64,000 nt of DNA, taken from positions 32,942,501 through 33,006,500 of the forward strand of contig NC_088099.1 in the NCBI RefSeq assembly GCF_036370855.1. The letters run 5' to 3'. The position numbers and the translations under genes are program-made. Shown here piece after piece: positions 36,201 through 48,700 of the stretch (within the stretch, counting starts at the first letter, position 1; each line of letters opens with the position of its first letter). This DNA is from Dromaius novaehollandiae (lineage: Eukaryota; Chordata; Aves; Casuariiformes; Dromaiidae). The notes under the pieces are model-generated. The model searched no databases. It had not been told where the DNA came from and saw only the letters and a program-made list of their open reading frames with translations.

Positions 36201-39200
36201 TTTGCCTCTATTGAAATGGTTTCATTAATCCTGTTTTTCTGTTTTTTATTGCTCTGCAGTATTTCTTTTAATTTTTTCTGTTGCTAAGATGCCACACAGG
36301 CCTTGAACTACAGGTACCAGTTCACTAACATAAATTATTATTAATGTTTCGCATAAATAAGGGAGTAGGAATAAGCATACAGCCAGACATTATTATTAAT
36401 TCCCCTGGATATGGAAACCTTTCAATCAGTGGTGCTTCTGACCAGCAAAAAGGCATATGAATGAGGCCTAAGATTCAGGTAAAGAAATGCCAAGACAACA
36501 TGAAGGTTTGGCTTTAAGTTATGTGAACGGTTCAAGCATGGTTGCCAACCCTCCTTTGAGCACACTGGACAGTGTGACCCTTCGCAGGAGATGGAACCAA
36601 CATTTTTGTATAATGTGAACAGCAGCTTAATAGGCTGAGGCTCAAGACCTAGGAATACAGCCCTTAGCTACAGAACAGTTTTACGCAAATATTAAAAGGT
36701 CAAGAATAAGTAGAACGGTAAAAAATATGTAACAGCAAAATGGAAGGAAGAATGGTAAAAAACAGGAACTGACACACTCAAGGCACCAGATCTAAGTCTC
36801 ACAGTGTAACTTGCACCTTCCAACCCAACAATTATCCATTTTAGAAGTAGGCTTTATAAATGCAGATAAGAGACCCAACACATTACAAGAGAAATGTCTT
36901 CAGTTCAGGTAAATACAAAATCTAGCCTTTGTCTTTAAAAGCATCACCAACCCTGCCTTCCCCCCCAGAAAAAGCACAGTAACTTGAATTCTTGAGACTT
37001 CATCTCCTCTGGCCCTCTAAGCTTAAATTTCACATTTGGACACTTGTAAAATGCACATGGCCTCTAACAGATGAGAACAAGTCTTTAAGTAAAGGTCAGC
37101 TGGTGAAGGTCACTAATTATAAAACAGCACAGAGCACTGTGGCAGCATTTCCAATTTAACCTCACTAGTTCACATACATGTCATGACTGCAAGTGGGTTA
37201 AATTTATCATGAGGCCCTGGTGGGATTAAAGCCTACAGTAACCGCCCGACTATTAGGCTGCAGACGGTTCACAGTATCTACAGAGCTGCAGCAGGACAGT
37301 TAGTTATCAGCATTACTGCCCGGGAGATGATGAAGGCTTCACTGATCCCCAGTTACCACCAGATGCACCACTGGTCAGGATGGTACTCTGGCTTTGGCAA
37401 GGAGCATGACCGCAGAAGATAGGACATACAGAGCAATAAAACACATTTCTCTAAAGATTGGTAAGTTAGTAGACAGCTTTCTGAAGCTATCCACCCTTCC
37501 AGATGCGATCTGCTTCTCTCCAGGCTAAGCAAAGGTAGCTATCAAAATAACAACTGAGATACAAAACAAGAAATTCCTCATTAGTCATTTAATACCACCC
37601 AGGCAACAGGGAAGGGTAAAGGGCACTAAGTCTTGTGAGCTAGCCAGGAGAAGGACAGCTCACCAAAATCTGACCAAAAGCACCGGCCACTGTCAGCTAA
37701 AGGAAAGCTCAGAGCTGGCATCCATGAACAAGCTGGTGTGGCCTGACATAACCTACTTCTATTTATTTCTGTTCCTAAGAGGGTTGGGATGATGCAGTTT
37801 GCAAAGTCCGCAATATACATGCAGTGGTCTCACCTCAAAGGTCCCAGCCTTCAGAAGGTTAACCTGGTCGTGTTGGGAGAGGTCTCGGAAACCTGGGATG
37901 CGCTTGGCAAACTCCACCACTTCCTTCACTGCAGGGGTAAAACTCAGGGAAAACTCTTCCCAGACTTCATGGCCAGACTTATTTGGGTCCACATAAGGAG
38001 TCTTACTCATTGGACAGACCTAATGTTTTCAAAACATAGACAGAATATAACTCTTAAAAATGTAATTCCAAATACTGACAAATATTTCAAAGAAAAAGGT
38101 TTATTCTTGAAGAAAACTTTGGAATACCGACATACAAAGATAATCAATATTCCTCAGTCAATCCCCAAATCAGCTGGATTCTTTTTTTGCTGTTCTTTTG
38201 TTTTTGTTTTAAAAGAGGTCCATTACCAGCCAGTTGAAACTGCTGACTTTGGAAACTCCAGCATTACTTGGATTCTCTCAAGTATTTTATTACAAACAAT
38301 GTGATTCTTCCCTGATCCCACTCCTGCTTGATGTTTGGTTTTCTCTTACCTGCAATCTCACAACTAATTGTGATTTCACAATCAGTTGACTGTAATCTCA
38401 CAATCTCTACCACATTTATTCTCATAGATCTTTCTTGTTTTGCAGGCATGTCAAGTGTTTCAGTCAAGGTGACAGACGTCAGCACCAGAGCAAGAAACCG
38501 AACGTAGGTTTCCTGAGTCACAGGTTTACGCCCTCATTACCAGACCAATCTTCCTTTCCTATGTATTTGCTTTTTTTATATCACAGAAGGAAGACTAAAG
38601 ATCTGGTATTTCAGTTTTTCTCACAAACAGTCAGAAGAAGACAAAATGCTCTTTACTTTGTACAAACATAAACCATCCTTTTGTAGGAAAAGTCTGACTG
38701 TTACAATGGAATCTTGATTGCACGCAAAATCAGACACATCAGTAAAGGCTGTCAGTAAACTCACACTATAAAACCCAACCAACCAGTCAATCAGATACTT
38801 TCAGTTCCACTTTCAGTTCCACTTTCTAAAACTTGCTTCTTTTAATGAAGTGTAAACCTTCTAATATTCATTTCACCCATGGTCAGCAAGAACAAGAATT
38901 CCTGTAAATATTTCTCTGAAGTACCAGATCGTATATGTAACTCTACATAATGCCAGCAGAGCAAAGAGAAAACAATAAAAGAGATTTCTAATTCCTCAGA
39001 GCTACACTCTTTTTGCTGGGCATCCTGGATCCCAGAACTGTCTTGCAATTCATTGCATGGGAAGTCAGCCAGGGAAAAAAAAGTATCTATGTATTTCTGT
39101 ACCTTTCCCCCTCCACATAACAGTTACTGACTGGGCAGTCAATATGTAGAAATCTCTCGCCTTTCTCTCTCCCCAAAAGGGGAAAGAATGGAATTGCAGA

Positions 39201-41298
39201 CTTCCTGGTTCAGTTACAAACCAGGACATCACTTGTCTGTCTGCGGACAACTTCCAAATTCAAATTATTACCTTGCTGAGGGGAGGAGGACCTTTTTCAT
39301 AAACTGAAAATCACTGAGCCAAACCAAACAATTTTTCATTTGGGAGTATTTCTGACAGAAGGAAAGGCCTAGGCACATAATGAAAAGCAAGGCAGGCACT
39401 AATCACTGCTCTGTCTATGATATTGCAACGGTTCATGCAAACACCATCAAATATACAGTACTTGCCAAAAATAACGAAACTGTTTCAGCACCCTGTTCTG
39501 AATCAGACAGCAAGAACCACCTCAGTTTCCCATGCTACAGCTGATTATCCTAACCCCTGGCCTATCTGTCATGAGGGGGAAGACACTTTTCTCACCTATT
39601 TGTAATATTTCTAAAGTCTCTTGAGACATCACTACACTCAAGACTAATTCCTATGGAAGAAATTTTCAACTTTTTCAGTCACTAGCTCTTTCCAGAAACA
39701 CCTTTTCAGGACCAACTTGTAAGCAGTGCTTTTTCAGGCACAGAGAGAACTAGCAAAAAAACTCCAAACAACTCCTTAACATCTGTCTCTGTAATGGATC
39801 AGAGCCTAATTAAATTTGCTTACTGCTACTGACTCATTTTATTCAAATCCTGCTGGATTGAATTCTCTGGCAAAACTCTTATTTGTGTCAGGGACGCAGC
39901 AGAGGCCCAGAGTGCTCTGTTTGATTCAGTTTTGTTTCCTCATTGCAGACCACATTAAACCTCCCTGCAGCTGCTAGACACAGGTCAAACTGACTGGTTG
40001 GGTCTCCACAAGCACAACCACTCCCTGCCCGCTCATATGGGCAGGTTTAACCTCTGCTTCTCAGGAGCACCAAGAATGCCATTGTAATGACTCCACATAC
40101 TTTCCCTGCAAGGAAGAAAGGTTGAGGATGACTACTATTCGCAATGTTGTGATGTCCAGAGTCTGCAATTAGGGGTCAGAGCCTGCTAGGGACAGACGGC
40201 ATGGTCCACATATGCAACAGTCAGAAAAACAAAACAATCCAACATCAAAACAAACAAACAACCCTGAAAACACAGAGATTTTTCAGAAGCCTGTGAGAAC
40301 TGTGAAGAATCCTTACAAATCAGGAGGAAGAAACAAACTCTCAGCTCAAGTACCTCAAAAAGGTCAGGGGCTTGCACTTCTAGAGAGTAGTGCTGGATGG
40401 GAACAAGGATGTTATGTTCTCTCATCCCAGGCAGTTACAGTGATAAAGAGAAGGACAATCTATTTTAAGGGGCTTACAGAACCAGTTGCCTGAATAACAG
40501 AGGAGCAGCAGGTGCAAGGCAGAGAGGAGGGAACTGCTGGGGGGGGGGGGGGGAGGGGGGCAAGAAAATAGGAAGTAGCTTTGTTAAGAATTCAGTGAGA
40601 AACTGCTCTAGTGAAGTTTTCTAGGATACCTAGAGGCACTGAGAGGATTTGTGCAAGTACTACAGAAAAGACACTGAACTTTTCTCAAATGATTTTAGCA
40701 GCATACCTCACTCCTGCCTCTGTTCAGATATGAGGATATTCTAGGGGAGAAGGATGCTTACCATGTGGGTCCCATTGAGCCCCTGTTTTATGTGGCCTGT
40801 AAGAAAATAAGACTGTCCCCATTTGAAGGAAAAAAATTCTCCCACTCAGCAAGAGAGATTTTAGAAGACACTAGTAAGGCACAGAAACAGACTGACTTAA
40901 AATCCTAGCCCTGAGGTTTCTCTCCAGAAATTTTGAATAGTCTTTCAAGGAAAACATAGCACATATGCCTGTGTAGATTATTTTAAAGTGAATCCTTCAA
41001 GGGGATTCAGTGAAGAAGGGAATCTATGAACTCCTAACACTGGTTTTGTTTAAAATCAATTCAGTTAAAAAGTTTTCTTCAACCAATGCCCTTTGATGTC
41101 TATTAGTCTATTCTCAGTTAGCTAATAGCTGAGCAAAAACTGTTTATGATTTCAAATCCTACACACAACTCAAGCTATTATTCTCCTTCATCACAATCTG
41201 TGCTATCAAACTATCCTACTATTTTGAGTTTAAGCAGTTGTGCCAGTTAATTGTATGCAGCTCCACTGACTAAAGGGGCACAGCTGGACCCATTCTTT

Positions 41299-41338
<40 letters not shown>

Positions 41339-44300
41339 TATTTATATATACACACATATATACGTATATATACGCACACACACACACCTACCCACACATT
41401 TTTTAAACCTGAAATGTTAGAAGAGCACCACTAAACCTTTCACCAAGTCAAATCAAACAATTGACATCACTATACCAGATGCAATCTTCCTCCAGTACTG
41501 CAAGAGTAACCAGTATGCTTGTTTGGAGAAAAGACACCTTCTGGGATCCTATCACACATCCGCTGAGTATAAGTGCTGGTGAAGTTCATACAGTGGCCAC
41601 TTGTGAAACTCATGGTGTGCCCGCTTGGATAATGCATTGTATTTCTCCCTTTGTACTGTGCGCCAAGGTGCTGCTCACTTTCAGGGTACTGAGGGCCACT
41701 GAGCCCACTAGGACAGTGCTCACTACTCAAAATATATTGTTCAGTGTTCTTTGAAACTCTCTCCCCACTCTGGGACTGCATCGTCTCCACTGGGTTTTGA
41801 GATTGTTCTTGGTTGTACATGAAAGTGTCTTTGTGGGCCCTAGTGACCATACCAATCACTTCTTCCTTAGCAATATCAGAGTTAGGAGGGGGAGAAGGGC
41901 TTTTGATGTTTTCTTGCTCTTGCTTGGGCTTGGAGGAAAGGTCTTCTTGAGGTGCCTGATCTTGATGTTCTGTCAGTGTTTCGTTAGGCAAGTGGCTGCT
42001 GAACTGACTGTTCATCATGGTTTTCATGGCACTCTGCATTTCAATCAACATCCTTTGTTTTTCACGTTTAGGAATGCGGCCAAATCTAACAGCTACCAAA
42101 GTGGAGGAAAAAAAAGAAAAAAAAAAGTCAGTCCTGAAAGTGTTAGCAGCAGACATAGACAAATCAAAATGCAGAAAGCAGCACCAAAAAAGAAAAGAAA
42201 CAAAACAAAACTACACACAACAGTAATCGTGCCTTCTAACAGAATGCACTAACACTGCTGTCACCAATACTACTAGCAGAGGTATAACCAAAGTCAAGGA
42301 CCTTCATGAGCATAGAATAGGCATGAGATGCTGTTTACATACAAAGAAAGGTAGCTCTAAAGCACAAACAAGCTCTAAAGCCTTTTTCCCTTTTTTGCTC
42401 CAAACTTGGCTACGGATTATATACACAGTTGTGTTAGCTTAAGTGGCAGCATTTAAGACTGGTTCAGTTAAATCAGTACAACTTTATGTGTTGACAATTA
42501 GTCGAATTTAAACACAGTTCATACCATATTTGAATGCAAGTCTTACAAGACAGTTCCTCATGGGTGAACTGTATATCTCTCCAAAACAACGAAGAGAATT
42601 GATACTGAATGGGACTTATCTTGTCAAGGCAAAGTTACCAGAAAAATTTGCCAAGGACATTTTCTCCTGGCAAGGGGTTGGGCATCATGTGGCGGCAGCA
42701 CTTTTAACCCTGACCTAGGGAATCTACGACTACTTTTACCATCCTGTCCAACCACAGCCTTGCAGAGGCTTATAACCAGTTTCGACTGATGTAATTATGT
42801 TCATGCAGTAGTCCATCATTAACGTAACTAAATCTCCTTCATTAAAGCAGGTGCAACCTTAAGCGCAAACAAGCGCCTAGGGGATGAAATAACTCATATG
42901 CATGACAAGAACCCAGAACAATTATGTAAAGTAAGTTTTAAAACTCCACCCACCAAATTAATAACAGCCCAAGATTCCTAGTTCTTGTGAAGTAAAAACC
43001 CAGAGAAAATTAAAAAGTGAAACACAGGAAAGAACTGTTTGTGACAGTAAGTTTTAGCAGACTAACACAATATACTTTCAGCATTCCAATAAAAAAAGTC
43101 ACAAGGAGTGGATTGTCAGAAAGGTGGCTAGAGACTCAGCTGAGCCTTTCCCCCCCTCCTCCACCAAAAGCAAACTAAAAAAAAAAAATGTTATGAAGTT
43201 ATATCCTTGCTCCATGCAACAAAAAACTCCTTATACCCTAATAGGGTTACTCTAAGGCTATTACAATTGCATCGTAAATTGTACAATTGCACTCCAATTG
43301 GCCTCACTCTGCTCCAAAAAGCTGTTCCATTTAGTTAGTCCATTTAGCCTGGGCAGGATTCCCTTTTATTGAAGAAAGAGAGAGAGAGATGAGAGTGGTG
43401 GAAGCAGTCTTGTCCCAGGCAGAATACAGCTTAAAATATTAACTCAGTAAAACAAGATTAAGTCTCTTGTTACATCTGTCCCCCTAACATTCCACTGCAG
43501 TGCATCCACTGCAGTAATCTGCGAGGATGGGAAGACAGATCTTTGGCGAGTATTATGCTACCAGTTCAGGACAGTCACAGGGCAAGAAGACAAGCTCATC
43601 TAAACATACTCTGACAGGGAATCTGTCTCCGATAATACGGTCAACTGCCTTTTCTGTTGTTAAGACCCCTCACAATCTGTTTTGAGGTGGGTAACATTCA
43701 TTCACTCTCGGACAATCATTGCTCAGCACGGGAACATACCATCTCTTGACATTCCAACAGACAGACATTTTTTGAAACGGCACTGCTGGCATCTGTTCCT
43801 ATTCATTCTCATTATAGAGCAGTTGTTATTCTTCAGACACTTCTTATATTGGATATTTTGCTGAATGCTTCTTCTGAAAAAGCCCTGTAAACAAAAAACC
43901 CACAACTATTACAGTACGTGTCAAATCCTTCTGTCAACATTCACCTCTACAAGTATAAGGAATTTCAGTGTCTTTTAGACAGCTTCAGAGCCATCAAGCC
44001 TCAGTGATTGTAAGAACATGCAGGTCCTCATGACTTACTACCCCTCAGCACGTCATCTGTGTATAAAGCAAACTGGTTATGATTTTTAACTATAAAGGTT
44101 TTAAGTTGTTGCCTGCATAGTCAGCACTTACAAGCAAAATATCTCCAGTATTAACTTCATCATTGTACTGTCAATTTACAAGATTTGCCCTCAATCTCCT
44201 TTGGCATCCACAGCAAAGTTAAAACCCCAAATCAGATCCTTCAATCTCGATACTCTGGCAACAAAACCATCCTTTTGCACCATCTGCCTTTCAAAGGTGT

Positions 44301-45724
44301 CTCTTTTACATAACCCTTAAGCTGATAAACACCTTCACAGAATACAGTATTTCCAGTGTTTTAATGTCAGAGCATACAAATCTTCTATTATTAATACAGA
44401 AACATGCAAGCATCCAGTGTAGTTCTTCCCCAAGGCAATGAAGGATGGCATTGCTTTTCCAAAGGTATTTTGTTCTGTGTCCCATCCCGGGTGACCACTC
44501 ACACCCACTATCTGCTAATGCATTAACATTCACATGTCTTGCATGATATGGTCCTTACCACCTCTCCAGTTCTTGTTATTCCCCATGCTCTCCAGATCGG
44601 GCACGGAGGGAGAAAGGGCAAGAACAGAAGGTACTGTAGAGTTCTGAAAATACTGTTGCATTGCCAAGTGGCATGTCTTTTACATAAAAGTTGTATATTG
44701 TTCAAAATGTCTTGAATTTAAGTTTACCAGAAAAGCATACCAATGATTTTTCAGCAGTATCATCCCTTTCCCCTTACTAAGGGAACTAGAGCATTTCACC
44801 AGCAGGAAGGTGAGCAGAAATATGGCTCACCTTACAGCCCTCACAGGCATGAACGCCATAATGAAATCCTGAAGCAACATCTCCACAGACTTTGCATAGA
44901 AGAACCATGCCATTAAATTCTAGAATCAGAAGAGAAATGTCAACATAGAAAACCAGTGTCAGCTGCAAGAACATGCTTCCAGCTTTTCAATATGACTAAA
45001 AGCAAAATACATCAGTTCAACATCCCCACCCCCCTCCCAAAAACAACAAAAAAAACCCAGCACGGAAATGGAAAACATACAAAAACCCTGAACAGTTCAG
45101 AAGGTACAAGTTTAAGGCAAGGGGAAAAAAACAAACATAGAACACTCAGCAGAATAGGGAGAGAGCATGTATTCATTGGGCTTTCAATTACCATAGCACT
45201 GTGCTCAATAGTAGAAAAAGAAAGTCTGCTTACATTTACATCTTTTTAAAAGGAACATTTAGGTAACTAGGTCAAAGTTTGGGCTCAATCTTTCTTTCCA
45301 TCAGGAAACGGAAGCCCACATAAAGACTGTGGTTTCCCTAGTCGAGAACATCTTTTCTTAAAAAACAGAAATATTAAAGGACACTCAACTTTATCATGTA
45401 TTGCAAAGCAAGTCACACACCTCACATATTTACTAACAACTTAGGACTGGTAACTGGGCCGCATCTACGTACATAAAGTCTATCCATTTGAGTGCGTTTC
45501 CAGAATGACAGCTGTCCACACTTAAACCTGAAAATACTTTCACTGTCCAGTAAATAAGCTTATGGTTTGAGTTTTTGAAAGGTTACTCCCCATTTTATTT
45601 CAGCTTGTCAATAAAAATTCTTGCAAATTCTTAGTACTGGCCTAACATAGGTCCCACTGACGCTGATGGAAATTTTACCAGCAACTTCTGCAGCCCCAAA
45701 AACTTTTTAAAACTTTTTCAAAAC

Positions 45725-45756
<32 letters not shown>

Positions 45757-48700
45757 CACAGAACTGAGCCACAAAATTTACAGAGGTAGTACTGAGCTTA
45801 ACAAAAACAAATCCAAAACAAAAACAAAAACAACCCATTCCACAATCTATTTTGTTTACAGCTGGCTTTACATTCAGGAATTTTTGCCTTGGTAACAAAA
45901 ACACGTATGTTAACATGCTAACAAATTTAAGAGGAGGTAAAGGGTCTTACTAAGAACTTAGGCTAGAAACACAAAAACATTCATTTGACAGATTTCTAAG
46001 GTAGAATGCTTAGATACTAATGTTAACTTTGTAACAATTCAAAATGACAAAACAGTTCTGCTAATAAAAGAATTTAGTCTTCAAAAAAAAAGGACTAATC
46101 TAAATTCCAACTGTTTGTTGAAAAACTCAAGCCATATTCAATATGATGCCTGCCCCTCCAAAACTGTTCAAATGTATGTATTTATTGTTAATCTTTTGTG
46201 ATTACCAAAAAAAAAAAAAAGTATAAAGCAGACATGAACCAAAAAAAAAAAAAGATCAGAAGAACTGGAGCTAGATCCTTAAGTGCATTTTAAAAGGCTA
46301 TACTATTGTTCCAGCTTACAGTTACTTCATTTTTATATCTAGATTAAGACTTAAAATCAAAAAGATAAAGGTCCCAGCTACAGCAATGCAACTATAATAT
46401 AAAGTTTTGGAAATTTAATTATTTTATTCCTCTGTGCATGTGTGTGTGTGTGCGTCCACATGCACATATTAAAAACAGAGAAGTTAGATTTTTGAGACGC
46501 CTCCATAAATACTCCTGAATGCAATCACTGACCACCAACATTTTTACTTGATGGCATCTTTAAAATCTAGCTCTTTTAACAGAGGGCTTGATATATATAT
46601 ATATATTTTTTAATATATATATATATTTTTCAAATCAGTTTTCACTAGTGAAAATCTGAAGCAAAGAAGAACTGTATTTATGGACTGTTTGAAGCTATTA
46701 ACAATGGGACCTCCATCTATTAGCGTCAGTATGGCAGTACCATACCATACAATATGTATGGTAATATGTATAAAGCATAAAAAATAAAAAATGAGGCTTG
46801 GCTATGTGCCCAGAAAGGAAGCTACACATAAGACCTGGCTGTAACATATGTACAGTTCCAAGCTGTAGGGATGGAAGGGGTAAGACAGAGGTTTCAGGAA
46901 CTGGCACCAAACATACTTGTGACTCCATTATGGCCCTTTGTCAAACCAGCAACACTTGACTGGTTTGTTTTAATAGTCTCGTCTAGCTGATCATTCTTTG
47001 GTGCACCATCAGAGCCCTCACTGCTCCGACTGTTGCAGCTGCTTTCAGAGGAGGAGCTGTTCGGAGAAGATGGTACAGGCGAAGAGGATGACTGGAAACC
47101 GCTGTCTGAGCTCTCGCTGTGACATGAGGCTGGGCTAGATGCCGAGCTTGAAGAGCTGATGTAAGCTATCACACCCCCTAAGGCAAGAAAAAAAGGCAGC
47201 ATGTAGTGACATAACAAGCAGACATACACCACTGCCACGTGAGCCACGCCATGACCCAGCACCACCAGACCCAGCTACCATGTGTTCTTGGATGCACTCC
47301 TTTCCATCCCTCCCTCATGCTTGTTTCTCTCCACGAGTTTTCAAAGAATGACCCCATCTGCCCCATCCACTTCTGCTGTCTTATCAGCTTCCTTCAGTTG
47401 CAAATAAGATTAAATAAGAGGACAGACTCAAAAGACAGAACAACAAACCATGGTGCTGACAGGATGGGGCAACAGGAACAGTGCAAGGCAAGAGTGGGCT
47501 CTGTGTGGCCTGGGAAGGGTCTCAGCAGCAGCGCTCTCAGCAGCCCTTGGTTGGAGTGCATAGGAAAGGCAGAGAAAAGACGGTATCTTAAAGCACTGTG
47601 AAGTCAGACTGCAGATAACCTAGGTCAGGGACAGAGCACTGGCAGAGCAAAAGACTCCGTGCAGACTATGAGCTGGAGGGACAGAAAGGATGGGCTAGAA
47701 GGGGCTCAGAATGATGCAAAAGGGGAACAGGAGAGGGAAAGTAGCAGCACCGCAGCTTGGTTAGCCTATTAAACACCATTTGTCCTACTGTAAGTCTCTG
47801 TAGCATTTTTAACAGCAGTTAAACTCCGACTGTCAGGGCTGCTAACTGCAAGACACTGCAGAACAGAGACTGTCCACAGTCTGACACACTTGAGAACCTT
47901 TCAGACAAAACAGCTTTTTGTCCTCCAGCAGCCATGGAGGCAGTTCTGTTTTCTTACAGGCTCCTTTTTCTTGCTTATAAGCAAGAGAAATTATTTTCAC
48001 TTCACTTGAGTTTCTAAGACTTAATATTTCAAAAGCCACTACAAAAGTGTTTGATATTTCACACAAAAAATACATAACACAAGAAGAGTTAACCAGCAAA
48101 GGCTACCCAACTATTTAAAATAAGTTATACCCTGTATCTTCTCTGTTTTACACACATATCACTCTGGAAAATCTCTTCCCAGATGACTCATTTTGGAGCA
48201 AGGAATTCCACACATCAGAAAGACTTAAAAACTTGAAAATGACAACACATTGGCTTCCTTTGGAGATAAAAAGCATGGGTGTCAGAATCCTTAACCAACT
48301 GATTAAGTTGGTATGGCAGGTCTGGGGCCATAGCCCCTTATATTAATTATAGCTTCCTCACAGATAAAGGCTGTTATTCTGATCTAATAGACAGTGGTGT
48401 TATATAACTCCTAGAACAACACTGAAGTATCAGAGCTCGCCAGCAGAAAATGAGAGGGAAAAAAAAAAAACCAACTCGTAAATTTTCTTCCTTTTCAGTC
48501 ATAATGATCCTCTTAGCACTTCCATAGGAGCTTTACTGAGCTAATTTTGCTCTTTAACATTTCATTCTTTTTCTGCCAAAGAAACCCTCACTGGCACTCT
48601 AAAAGCAAACACTGGGCACTCACCCAGTGAAGCCTCTCTGAAGCAGAAGTCAGACCAAGCGGTCATTCGATGGACTACTCTTCACATTCCTGAACACCAG

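Larger units (their letters stand above)
33990..37833 (-). other. NR1D2 intron 6
   Basis: GTGAGA donor, CCAG acceptor, phase 0, and the longest intron at 3844 bases. It carries two copies of the ancient palindromic repeat (about 34389-34466 and 35434-35470) and a pair of AGGTCA half-sites at 37093-37112 with 8-base spacing. Confidence 0.9.
38020..41475 (-). other. NR1D2 intron 5
   Basis: GTATAG donor, TTAG acceptor, phase 0. It contains a large TA microsatellite beginning 86 bases from the donor and a near-pure G tract (40539-40560). The remainder is unremarkable AT-rich DNA without recognised repeats. Confidence 0.9.
44920..46916 (-). other. NR1D2 intron 2
   Basis: GTATGT donor, CTAG acceptor, phase 1. 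It holds an A29 run (45727-45755), two shorter A runs near 46207 and 46240, a TG tract near 46439, an AT microsatellite (46591-46626), a perfect ROR element (45264-45274) and one ancient palindromic repeat (about 45630-45690). Confidence 0.9.

Noticed and set aside
37093..37112. Two AGGTCA half-sites in intron 6 as a receptor response element
   Set aside because: They are direct repeats with 8-base spacing, not the DR2 or monomeric A/T-extended form used by REV-ERBs.
38008..38010. ATG in exon 6 as an alternative protein start
   Set aside because: It is codon 380 of the spliced protein, inside the conserved VCPMSK motif; the frame continues upstream through exon 5.
37789..38304. 171-codon plus-strand frame
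   Set aside because: Antisense shadow of NR1D2 exon 6 extended into intron 5.
41797..42252. 151-codon plus-strand frame
   Set aside because: It is antisense to NR1D2 exon 5 and exists because of that exon's coding constraint.
45727..45755. A29 run as the tail of a retroposed gene or SINE
   Set aside because: No SINE body, processed gene or flanking target duplication was found beside it.
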